Of a stretch of DNA of 64,000 nt, positions 12,901 to 20,646 are shown piece after piece. How positions within the stretch are numbered: position 1 is the first letter of the stretch; the number at the start of each line of letters is the position of its first letter. The notes below the pieces were generated by a model. That model was not told the origin of the DNA. It did no database searches and worked only from the letters and a program-made list of their open reading frames with translations. This stretch comes from Tanypteryx hageni (taxonomy: Eukaryota > Arthropoda > Insecta > Odonata > Petaluridae), in contig CM054116.1 in the NCBI GenBank assembly GCA_028673005.1, positions 96,822,207 to 96,886,206 of the forward strand. Reading direction: 5' to 3'. The translations under genes were made by a program, and so were the position numbers.

Positions 12901-13288
12901 TGGTGAAATTTTTCTCTAATGTGGTAGTCATTCATCTTGATGAGATTTCTTCTCAAAACAATTAGTTCCTACTAATTAGTTTTGTTTTGCCAAGAGAAAA
13001 GTTATTTTGCTCATTTCATTTTTTGTGTGCTATTATGTGATACTTCATTTTTTTACTTTTCCATTTGCATTTTTACATTTTTGAAAAAGCATTTTGTATC
13101 GACCTGAAATATTTTTTCAAGTGTTACTGCAGTAGCGATGCACTTAGAAAACTTTTTTAAATTATATTTGTAATGAATATTGTCCCATGTATCAGTGTAA
13201 AGACATTGATAGTTTATATAAGGGATATTTGTTATGATATTGGAAATTTTTCAGGTACTGTTATTTGCTCATGGTCATTGGGCTCTGA
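1711..13288 (+). CDS. unrecognised multi-exon gene, 3' part (seven candidate exons)
   Basis: I do not recognise this protein. Candidate exons are 1711-1821, 3277-3519, 8223-8401, 8558-8619, 9487-9659, 12493-12554 and 13255-13288. Each starts after a pyrimidine-AG acceptor and ends at a GT donor, and the reading phases join as 0/0, 0/0, 2/1, 1/2, 0/0 and 2/1. The joined product is about 287 residues without its N-terminus, which should lie in exons left of 1711 or outside the window. It looks like a soluble mixed alpha/beta protein. I see no signal peptide, membrane segment or familiar catalytic motif. A polyadenylation hexamer follows at 13309. The first three exons are the most convincing; the fourth has two possible ends and the last two are weak. 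Known gene families I considered did not fit well enough to name. Confidence 0.45.
2130..3094. mobile_element. Tigger/pogo-like non-autonomous element
   Basis: Terminal inverted repeats CAGTAGAACTCTGATTATCC (left) and CAATAGAACTCCAATTATCC (right, reverse complement) agree at 17 of 20 positions, and each end is flanked by TA. These termini and the TA target duplication are typical of the pogo/Tigger group. No transposase is visible, so this is a roughly 965-bp deletion derivative sitting in the intron between exons a and b. A CT-rich run lies near 2825-2842. Confidence 0.65.
3277..3519 (+). CDS. exon b of the unrecognised gene
   Basis: Eighty-one codons, phase 0 to phase 0, acceptor CTCTCCTCAG and donor CAG|GTGAGG. 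It is the longest and clearest exon of the model, with balanced codon use and four cysteines. The segments IFGAGNIKEKIRCLG and VPCRRLRGAGYSLLN are probably conserved, but I cannot assign a family. Confidence 0.6.
3520..4675. other. intronic stretch, nothing recognised
   Basis: AT-rich sequence without supported coding content. Around 4160-4235 a short segment containing CATATGTGC and ACACCGACCCT is imperfectly repeated within 60 bases. I see no inverted termini. Confidence 0.4.
4676..4722. mobile_element. right terminus of a DNA transposon
   Basis: Read on the opposite strand this begins TACCGTATTGTCCTGAATAT and contains two spaced ATAT-rich repeats ending in GCGACCC, a terminus type shared by widespread MITEs that start CCGTATT. 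I found no matching left end upstream, so only one end is claimed. Confidence 0.4.
5105..5820 (-). pseudogene. Tc3-like transposase, internally deleted and frameshifted
   Basis: Reading leftward, the start-proximal part (5820-5568) gives a short N-terminal region with a conserved tyrosine-rich start. The next frame (5549-5286) holds GLYPYHIQQVQYLQPRDMAR and then LNHYILFTD, the segment containing the first catalytic Asp in this insect Tc3-like family. It jumps directly to the C-terminal SPDLTLLDF-type region, so the middle of the catalytic domain, including the second Asp, has been lost. The C-terminal tail continues through stops to about 5105. Several frameshifts and stops show it is dead. 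Confidence 0.75.
6046..7930 (-). mobile_element. piggyBac element, 5' half, truncated
   Basis: The right boundary abuts TTAA at 7931-7934 and reads CACTAGAATGACGG inward on the minus strand, a piggyBac-like tip. Two direct subterminal copies of a GGACAAAATTRTCCCATCCG segment lie near 7718-7750 and 7898-7930. The left boundary at about 6046 is abrupt: transposase sequence runs straight into the Tc3-like arm and no piggyBac 3' terminus is present. The element was therefore truncated after insertion, together with part of the arm it had entered. Confidence 0.7.
6050..7466 (-). pseudogene. piggyBac (DDE_Tnp_1_7) transposase remnant
   Basis: Broken frames read in order on the minus strand. An acidic N-terminal part comes first (7466-7182), then QNILRYKPVPTYHAK and IIDDQMLKHIKK, the WSMAMDELEAFLGI region, RFKEIMRYLRFDVKSTRSER, ISVDEQLFPMKTRCQF with the first catalytic Asp, SKPDKYGQKF, and YLGKDELRP. 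After a one-base frameshift near 6120 comes DNFFTSLTLA with the second catalytic Asp, ending around LVGTMN. The third catalytic Asp and the cysteine-rich C-terminal domain are missing. At least four stops or frameshifts interrupt it. Confidence 0.85.
7983..8075. repeat. imperfect inverted repeat beside the Tc3-like element
   Basis: Arms 7983-8019 and 8039-8075 are inverted copies (ACTTGATTTAAA at the outer tips) separated by about 19 bases. It begins four bases beyond the Tc3-like right terminus and could fold into a stem of about 37 bp with mismatches. It may be a short foldback element or part of the element's insertion site. Confidence 0.5.
8223..8401 (+). CDS. exon c of the unrecognised gene
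   Basis: The exon opens after TTATTTCAG in phase 0 and closes at AA|GTAAGT in phase 2 (59 codons plus two bases). It encodes a Rossmann-like alternation, GDVLVLTADAVMCEEGSG followed by an amphipathic helix. No family is assigned. Confidence 0.55.
8558..8619 (+). CDS. exon d of the unrecognised gene (end uncertain)
   Basis: The acceptor ATTCTAG joins phase 2 of exon c, giving KLVIVSLHSENVPHSVALKE. The donor at 8620 (GATG|GTGGAA) leaves phase 1, which is what exon e needs. If this donor is not used the frame runs on to a stop at 8694-8696, so this could instead be a terminal exon ending in FARNEF. Confidence 0.4.
8697..9486. other. intronic stretch, nothing recognised
   Basis: AT-rich sequence with no coding motif, inverted terminus or repeat that I can see. 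Confidence 0.4.
9487..9659 (+). CDS. exon e of the unrecognised gene
   Basis: The acceptor is TTTTTGGTTTTACAG and the donor is ATG|GTAGGA. The reading frame gives 57 full codons with five cysteines (DKVSCSGEK, LLQCSLKV, KRLLKCSAD). It joins exon d in phase and ends in phase 0. Confidence 0.4.
9945..9972. repeat. (TA)n microsatellite
   Basis: About 14 TA dinucleotides directly abut the left end of the mariner. TA is the mariner target, so the element landed in or beside a TA run; a short TA run also follows the right end (11274-11281). Confidence 0.85.
9973..11273 (-). mobile_element. mariner element, full length, inactive
   Basis: Perfect 20-bp terminal inverted repeats (CGAGGTTTGTTCAAAAAGTT) bound a 1,301-bp element flanked by TA on both sides. 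This is the normal length and structure of a mariner. It carries a single transposase on the minus strand that is interrupted by stops and a frameshift. The intact ends suggest it could still have been mobilised in trans after the coding region decayed. Confidence 0.92.
10040..11081 (-). pseudogene. mariner transposase relic
   Basis: The start codon ATG at 11081-11079 opens with a helix-turn-helix region (MASVVEQRICVKFCFKLGK). The three DD34D blocks are all visible: GDET near 10630, where the following Trp codon has become TGA; HDNTPAH near 10340; and DLSPPDFFLF near 10225. A TGA lies just before HDNTPAH, and a one-base shift near 10265 separates the second and third catalytic residues. Length agrees with the usual 345 residues. 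Dead by these lesions. Confidence 0.9.
11282..11637. other. intronic stretch, repeat-like start
   Basis: The first 30 bases (TAGCAGAAGTACCCGCTG) resemble the head of the interspersed repeat at 50.64 kb. The rest is AT-rich and unassigned. Confidence 0.35.
11638..11795. repeat. two tandem copies of a 79-bp unit
   Basis: The segment beginning TTTACATGTTATGTACCTGT recurs with a 79-base offset (starts near 11638 and 11717). Both copies include GATGATGACAAA and end TTCTTTTGTCTATT, with about ten differences. Confidence 0.7.
11796..12492. other. intronic stretch, nothing recognised
   Basis: AT-rich, no supported coding sequence, no repeat boundary seen. Confidence 0.4.
12493..12554 (+). CDS. candidate exon f of the unrecognised gene
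   Basis: After TTTTTCAG the phase-0 frame reads KERPVRYLAIPSLMKLFNMD and reaches a possible donor GG|GTATTT. The frame otherwise stays open to a stop at 12618-12620, so this could be a terminal exon. Support is weak. Confidence 0.3.
12555..13254. other. stretch without features
   Basis: AT-rich putative intron with no coding motif or transposon end seen. Confidence 0.35.
13255..13288 (+). CDS. candidate terminal exon g of the unrecognised gene
   Basis: The acceptor GAAATTTTTCAG is followed by ten codons and a TGA that fits the phase left by exon f. The exon is short and supported only by the acceptor, the phase and the polyadenylation hexamer 20 bases after the stop. Confidence 0.2.
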
Positions 13289-13308
13289 TGTAGCTAACAA
13301 TCTCTGAA

Positions 13309-13314
13309 AATAAA
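13309..13314 (+). terminator. possible polyadenylation signal AATAAA
   Basis: A canonical AATAAA lies 20 bases beyond the candidate stop codon at 13286-13288, and GT-rich sequence follows from about 13353. In AT-rich DNA this hexamer is common by chance. Confidence 0.3.
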
Positions 13315-13520
13315 GGTACTGATTTCCTTGATTTTCCTTTTTTTGTCTTGTTCCACTTATTGTGTTTGAAACTCTGGAAAAATTGATATAATTGTGAAGA
13401 AAAAATGTATGCAAACCCTTTTGGAAGTTGAGTGTATTACTGCAGTTGTCTCTGAGTCAGACGAAAGGTAAATGCCATGACTTATGTATGAACTGTGACT
13501 GATGTTGACATTTACAGTCA

Positions 13521-16500
13521 GCTTGATAATAAGAACGGGGAGAATAGGCGGAACGAGAGGCAGAAGCTAGATAAAAAGAACGGGGGGAATAGGCGGAACA
13601 AGAAGCAGAAGCTAGATAATAAGAACGGGGAGAATAGGTGGAACGAGAAGCAGAAGCTAGATAATAAGAACGGGGAGAATAGGCGGAACGAGAGGCAGAA
13701 GCTAGATAATAAGAACGGGGAGAATAGGCGGAACGAGAAGCAGAAGCTAGATAATAAGAACGGGGAGAATAGGCGGAACGAGAAGCAGAAGCTAGATGAT
13801 AAGAACGGGGAGAATAGGCGGAACGAGAGGCAGAAGCTAGATAATAAGAACGGGGAGAATAGGCGGAACGAGAGTCAGAAGCTAGATAATAAGAACGGGG
13901 AGAATAGGCGGAACGAAAGGCAGAAGCTAGATAATAGGAACGGGGAGAATAGGCGGAACTAGAGGCAGAAGCTAGATAATAAGAACGGGGAGAATAGGCG
14001 GAACGAGAAGCAGAAGCTAGATAATAAGAACGGGGAGAATAGGCGGAACGAGAAGCAGAAGCTAGATGATAAGAACGGGGAGAATAGGCGGAACGAGAGG
14101 CAGAAGCTAGATGATAAGAACGGGGAGAATAGGCGGAACGAGAGGCAGAAGCTAGATAATAAGAACGGGGAGAATAGGCGGAACGAGAGGCAGAAGCTAG
14201 ATGACAAGAACGGGGAGAATAGGCGGAACGAGAGGCAGAAGCTAGATGATAAGAACGGGGAGAATAGGCGGAACGAGAGGCAGAAGATAGATAATAAGAA
14301 CGGGGAGAATAGGCGGAACGAGAGGCAGAAGCTAGATAATAAGAACGGGGAGAATAGGCGGAACGAGAAGCAGAAGCTAGATAATAAGAACGGGGAGAAT
14401 AGGCGGAACGAGAGGCAGAAGCTAGATAATAAGAACGGGGAGAATAGGCGGAACGAGAGGCAGAAGCTAGATAATAAGAACGGGGAGAATAGGCGGAACG
14501 AAAGGCAGAAGCTAGATAATAAGAACGGGGAGAATAGGCGGAACGAGAGGCAGAAGCTAGATAATAAGAACGGGGAGAATAGGCGGAACGAGAGGCAGAA
14601 GCTAGATAATAAGAAAGGGGAGAATAGGCGGAACGAGAGGCAGAAGCTAGATGATAAGAACGGGGAGAATAGGCGGAACGAAAGGCAGAAGCTAGATAAT
14701 AAGAACGGGGAGAATAGGCGGAACGAGAGGCAGAAGCTAGATAATAAGAAAGGGGAGAATAGGCGGAACGAGAGGCAGAAGCTAGATGATAAGAACGGGG
14801 AGAATAGGCGGAACGAGAGGCAGAAGCTAGATAATAGGAACGGGGAGAATAGGCGGAACGAAAGGCAGAAGCTAGATAATAGGAACGGGGAGAATAGGCG
14901 GAACTAGAGGCAGAAGCTAGATAATAAGAACGGGGAGAATAGGCGGAACGAGAGGCAGAAGCTAGATAATAAGAACGGGGAGAATAGGCGGAACGAGAGG
15001 CAGAAGCTAGATAATAAGAACGGGGAGAATAGGCGGAACGAGAGGCAGAAGCTAGATAATAAGAACGGGGAGAATAGGCGGAACGAGAAGCAGAAGCTAG
15101 ATAATAAGAACGGGGAGAATAGGCGGAACGAGAGGCAGAAGCTAGATAATAAGAACGGGGAGAATAGGCGGAACGAGAGGCAGAAGCTAGATAATAAGAA
15201 CGGGGAGAATAGGCGGAACGAGAGGCAGAAGCTAGATAATAAGAACGGGGAGAATAGGCGGAACGAGAGGCAGAAGCTAGATAATAAGAACGGGGAGAAT
15301 AGGCGGAACGAGAGGCAGAAGCTAGATAATAAGAAAGGGGAGAATAGGCGGAACGAGAGGCAGAAGCTAGATGATAAGAACGGGGAGAATAGGCGGAACG
15401 AAAGGCAGAAGCTAGATAATAAGAACGCGGAGAATAGGCGGAACGAGAGGCAGAAGCTAGATAATAAGAAAGGGGAGAATAGGCGGAACGAGAGGCAGAA
15501 GCTAGATGATAAGAACGGGGAGAATAGGCGGAACGAGAGGCAGAAGCTAGATAATAAGAACGGGGAGAATAGGCGGAACGAAAGGCAGAAGCTAGATAAT
15601 AGGAACGGGGAGAATAGGCGGAACTAGAGGCAGAAGCTAGATAATAAGAACGGGGAGAATAGGCGGAACGAGAGGCAGAAGCTAGATAATAAGAACGGGG
15701 AGAATAGGCGGAACGAGAGGCAGAAGCTAGATAATAAGAACGGGGAGAATAGGCGGAACGAGAGGCAGAAGCTAGATAATAAGAACGGGGAGAATAGGCG
15801 GAACGAGAGGCAGAAGCTAGATAATAAGAAAGGGGAGAATAGGCGGAACGAGAGGCAGAAGCTAGATGATAAGAACGGGGAGAATAGGCGGAACGAAAGG
15901 CAGAAGCTAGATAATAAGAACGGGGAGAATAGGCGGAACGAGAGGCAGAAGCTAGATAATAAGAAAGGGGAGAATAGGCGGAACGAGAGGCAGAAGCTAG
16001 ATGATAAGAACGGGGAGAATAGGCGGAACGAGAGGCAGAAGCTAGATAATAAGAACGGGGAGAATAGGCGGAACGAAAGGCAGAAGCTAGATAATAGGAA
16101 CGGGGAGAATAGGCGGAACTAGAGGCAGAAGCTAGATAATAAGAACGGGGAGAATAGGCGGAACGAGAGGCAGAAGCTAGATAATAAGAACGGGGAGAAT
16201 AGGCGGAACGAGAGGCAGAAGCTAGATAATAAGAACGGGGAGAATAGGCGGAATGAGAGGCAGAAGCTAGATAATAAGAACGGGGAGAATAGGCGGAACG
16301 AGAAGCAGAAGCTAGATAATAAGAACGGGGAGAATAGGCGGAACGAAAGGCAGAAGCTAGATAATAAGAACGGGGAGAATAGGCGGAACGAGAGGCAGAA
16401 GCTAGATAATAAGAACGGGGAGAATAGGCGGAACGAGAGGCAGAAGCTAGATAATAAGAAAGGGGAGAATAGGCGGAACGAGAGGCAGAAGCTAGATGAT

Positions 16501-17794
16501 AAGAACGGGGAGAATAGGCGGAACGAAAGGCAGAAGCTAGATAATAAGAACGGGGAGAATAGGCGGAACGAGAGGCAGAAGCTAGATAATAAGAAAGGGG
16601 AGAATAGGCGGAACGAGAGGCAGAAGCTAGATGATAAGAACGGGGAGAATAGGCGGAACGAGAGGCAGAAGCTAGATAATAAGAACGGGGAGAATAGGCG
16701 GAACGAAAGGCAGAAGCTAGATAATAGGAACGGGGAGAATAGGCGGAACTAGAGGCAGAAGCTAGATAATAAGAACGGGGAGAATAGGCGGAACGAGAGG
16801 CAGAAGCTAGATAATAAGAACGGGGAGAATAGGCGGAACGAGAGGCAGAAGCTAGATAATAAGAACGGGGAGAATAGGCGGAACGAGAGGCAGAAGCTAG
16901 ATAATAAGAACGGGGAGAATAGGCGGAACGAGAGGCAGAAGCTAGATAATAAGAACGGGGAGAATAGGCGGAACGAGAGGCAGAAGCTAGATAATAAGAA
17001 CGGGGAGAATAGGCGGAACGAAAGGCAGAAGCTAGATAATAAGAACGGGGAGAATAGGCGGAACGAGAGGCAGAAGCTAGATAATAAGAACGGGGAGAAT
17101 AGGCGGAACGAGAGGCAGAAGCTAGATAATAAGAAAGGGGAGAATAGGCGGAACGAGAGGCAGAAGCTAGATGATAAGAACGGGGAGAATAGGCGGAACG
17201 AAAGGCAGAAGCTAGATAATAAGAACGGGGAGAATAGGCGGAACGAGAGGCAGAAGCTAGATAATAAGAAAGGGGAGAAAAGGCGGAACGAGAGGCAGAA
17301 GCTAGATGATAAGAACGGGGAGAATAGGCGGAACGAAAGGCAGAAGCTAGATAATAAGAACGGGGAGAATAGGCGGAACGAGAGGCAGAAGCTAGATAAT
17401 AAGAACGGGGAGAATAGGCGGAACGAGAGGCAGAAGCTAGATGATAAGAACAGGGAGAATAGGCGGAACGAGAAGCAGAATCTAGATGATAAGAACAGGG
17501 AGAATAGGCGGAACGAGAGGCAGAAGCTAGATAATAAGAACGGGGAGAATAGGCGGAACGAGAAGAAGAAGCTAGATAATAAGAACGGGGAGAATAGGCG
17601 GAACGAGAAGCAGAAGCTAGATATAAGAACGGGGAGAATAGGCGGAACGAGAGGCAGAAGCTAGATAATAAGAACGGGGAGAATAGGCGGAACGAGAGGC
17701 AGATGCTAGATAATAAGAACGGGGAGAATAGGCAGAACGAGAGGCAGAAGCTAGATAATAAGAACGGGGAGAATAGGCAGAACGAGAGGCAGAA
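13521..17794. repeat. minisatellite, about 95 units of 45 bp
   Basis: The unit starts GCTAGATAATAAGAACGGGG and continues AGAATAGGCGGAACGAGAGG plus CAGAA. Spacing between unit starts is exactly 45 throughout, except for one 44-bp unit starting at 17616. Units differ at a few positions (GATAAT/GATGAT, AACGGGG/AAAGGGG, AACGAGAGG/AACGAAAGG, AAGAAC/AGGAAC). A CTAG variant of the GAACGAG position occurs five times (ending at 13960, 14905, 15625, 16120 and 16750), separated by 21, 16, 11 and 14 units and preceded by the same series of variants, which indicates higher-order duplication. Since 45 is a multiple of three, three of the six frames have no stop in the consensus unit. No mobile-element ends or spacers are present, so this is not a CRISPR array. 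Confidence 0.97.
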
Positions 17795-17802
17795 GCTAGA
17801 TA

Positions 17803-18067
17803 TCCTGGCATGTCCAGTTATCCAGGAGTACCCGTACGATTTCCTGTGTCAATGGCCGTCCTCTGCTTGTCTCCATGCTATGTGACGAGATAATGAATGT
17901 AGTGCACAGACCGAAATAGCAGGCAGCGGTCTGGAGCAATCATCATGTAGTGGACGCCGCTTGGCGACTGTAATAGAGAGAGAGAGAGAGAGTACAGATT
18001 ATAATGGATAATTTAATATGAGGAAAAATACTCGACTCTAAGCGTACAAGAAAAAACCTAAATTATT
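17803..18067. other. repeat-like flank with (AG)n tract
   Basis: GC-richer sequence ending in CCGCTTGGCGACTGTAATAG followed by an AG microsatellite (17975-17992), which looks like the 3' tail of a retroelement or SINE. No coding frame supports a named family. Confidence 0.35.
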
Positions 18068-18135
18068 ACCGTATTTTTCGGCATATAAGACGCACCGGGG
18101 TATAAGATGCATCCCGGTTTTTTAGAAGATTTTTC
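18068..18135. mobile_element. left terminus of a CCGTATT-type DNA transposon
   Basis: ACCGTATTTTTCGGCATATA followed by AGACGCACCGGGG and a second ATAAGATGCATC copy is the terminus seen in widespread non-autonomous hAT-like elements. I found no partner right end downstream. Confidence 0.5.
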
Positions 18136-19432
18136 AGGGAAAAAGTATTTCGGTTTCCCAATACATTTTGGAAGGTTCACGTCGTGTATCATTTTCTGCC
18201 ATGATTACGTTCGTATCTGGCAACATTTACAGAAAACATTAGGGCGTGAAAGCTGTTAAATATAACGTTTAAGATAAAGTTAATTCGTAAAATAAATAGG
18301 GATGATCTAAAACATAAATAATTGCTTCGAGACACTCGTATAGCTAAGGGTGCCCTGCGTGAACTCGTCAGTCGTATGAAGACACTTAACGGTGTTGGCG
18401 GGCCTATGGGTGTGTGGTATACATGCACACACAGACACACACCCTAGTCAAGTCTTTATTTTCATCTGCTGATGTTGCTCTGCAACGAAATCTTGGTCGT
18501 ATAAAATATATTTAAATGTAATTTACAACGTTTTTTATTTATGTTATCATGAAACAATTACACCAATCTGACTCGTCTGATGCTTTTTATCTTCACCTTC
18601 TTTTAGCCTTTTCTTTTAAAAATACAATTATATTACTTTTTCTTCCTCTTTAACTCTTTGCAAATATATTCTCTTTTTCCGTGAAACTTAGACCCACCCA
18701 GTTATTCTGTTCCTCCCTTATCTCACCAATGAAGCTCGTTATTCTCCCTATTGTATTTTCTCATTGGTTTTTACTCTCTGTTCAAATAAATTAATCAGTG
18801 TACGCCATACCGCCTCAAGTCAAAAGTCTCTAATCTACTCACATATTTTCTTTATTGCCCGTATTTATCGTCATTATAATGAATCCACACAACATCCAGT
18901 TCATGGCCAACACAATCACCAAGAAGGAAGTTTATGATTGACCACGGAAATTACGAAATTTTCGTGATAGATTACGCAATGGCTAACATAGCAATGCAAA
19001 TAAAAAAATTCATTAGCGTCTGGATTGCAGTATTTCCATTTATTGCTAGATTCGACGGGAGGTTAAGTTTTCATTTATCAATTTTGAGGCGGAAGACTCT
19101 TAAGACAGTAAAGTAATATAATATGATAAATGAACCCCACATAAAAATATTTGAAAGAGATGATGCATAGTGGTGTGATATGTTAGCCATGGTTTTAGTT
19201 ATATTTTAGTACTGATATGCTTACTAGAGTTGTACGGTCAGTTGAGATTCTCTCAAGGAGATTTGGTACTCAGCGCTTTTAACAATCTCTGCTCATGTTG
19301 AACTTTTAGAATTTCAAATGTGTTTTGTTCCAAGGTCCGCCTCATGTTCGGGTATTACCTAGCCATTGTATCTATTATTGAATAATTTTTCCATAATAAT
19401 AAAGAGGATCACCAGAGATTACTGAAGTAAAA
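18136..19432. other. stretch without a supported gene
   Basis: AT-rich. Open frames here are short and lack motifs. A pyrimidine-rich segment lies at 18590-18790. Confidence 0.4.
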
Positions 19433-19660
19433 GTGCAAATTTTCATGGAATTCGACCGTCGCGTCTCAATTAAATTAGTTTACGGCCACCCTTATAATTT
19501 TAGTCTGTATCAACCCAAGATGGAGAAAGTAACACTTGTCGAAGCAATCATGTGTGGAGATACCGTATCTGATAATGGATATACTATCAATGGAGGTTTA
19601 TTTTACTTAAAGTGGGAAGAAGAACCTTACATGTCAGACTTTGTAGGAAAATGTTCCTAA
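19433..19660 (+). CDS. small open frame of unknown status
   Basis: Seventy-five codons counted from a GTG; the first ATG is at codon 5. The segment PKMEKVTLVEAIMCGDTVSD and the following NGGLFYLKWEEEPYMSDFVG have protein-like composition and balanced codon use, unlike the surrounding AT-rich DNA. I see no signal peptide, clear splice site or known domain. It could be an isolated exon, a transposon fragment or chance. Confidence 0.2.
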   Translation: MQIFMEFDRRVSIKLVYGHPYNFSLYQPKMEKVTLVEAIMCGDTVSDNGYTINGGLFYLKWEEEPYMSDFVGKCS

Positions 19661-19879
19661 TTATTTAGTTTCCAAATATTAGCTATAAAAGAAACTGCGT
19701 AATCTATTGCCACAACAAGTATAACACGTAATAACTCTAACTCGAACAGTAAAATAAAGATTAAATCATCATTGTATGTTTCCTAATAAGTAAATAAAAC
19801 AAGTTTCATTGCTCACTTTAGTTGTTTTTCGACCTAGAGAAAATTCTCCCGGAATCTCCAGGAATTTGCTACTCTTAAG

Positions 19880-20638
19880 TAGGGTATGGATTTTTCGGGT
19901 AAAAAAAGTTCATTCGGAGGGAAAATATCGGGTTTTATTATTTTCCTTTTCATTCGGGTTAAAATCGGGTATAAATAAGTTACAGATTTTTCGAAGTGTT
20001 AAAAAAAGTTCAATCTCGAGTAATTTTCGGGTTTTATTATTTTGTAGTTCGGATAAAATGATTTTAAAATAAAAATTTTGTTTAAAAATGTAAGTTTTAT
20101 CAACAATCAAAACTTTTTACTACACCTTAAGTATGGCTAAGTGTGATATTTTGTGTTAAACGCCTCCAGGTGGAGAGGAACACCACGCAGGCTGCACCAA
20201 TATCTTGCCTCCCGTTCAACTTCTTTTGAAAACACACCAGATATTAGTGAAATAATTTTTCTTTCGTAGTGTTTCCAACTAACAGACACTTGGGCTCTTT
20301 TTTCCTTATCCTATCAAAGATCTAGCAGCGACTAGCTAAGGCGCGTGCTTGACCATCCGTGGCGCGAGCAAACCCAATAGATTAAGATTGTGTTAAAATG
20401 TGAGCTTACGAATAAATTGTTTACAAAGAGAATAAACAGACTGATAACGAATATCTCGGACTGCACTCAAGTGCTGAGGTGCCTACAAGTACCAGAATTG
20501 AAATTCTGTGACCAAACATAAAAATATTTGTGTTTAAAGAAAGCTAATAATTTAGGGTTTTACCCTAAATTTAAAAAAGGCAATCGGAGGATAAAAATCT
20601 GGTAAAAATCGGGTAAAACCCGAAAAATCCATACCCTA
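19880..20638. mobile_element. hAT-type MITE with 8-bp target duplication
   Basis: The ends are inverted (TAGGGTATGGATTTTTCGGG against its complement at 20619-20638). The flanks are CTCTTAAG (19872-19879) and CTCATAAG (20639-20646), an 8-bp duplication with one change, as expected of hAT insertion. The interior is rich in TCGGGT-type subterminal motifs and encodes no transposase. Confidence 0.88.
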
Positions 20639-20646
20639 CTCATAAG

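Noticed and set aside
13495..13962. 155-codon frame at the start of the minisatellite as a gene
   Set aside because: It opens with a GTG, consists of ten copies of the repeat unit and stops at the first CTAG variant; the same openness appears in other frames because the unit length is a multiple of three.
13521..17794. CRISPR-like array
   Set aside because: Units are contiguous 45-bp repeats without unique spacers, in a eukaryotic genome.
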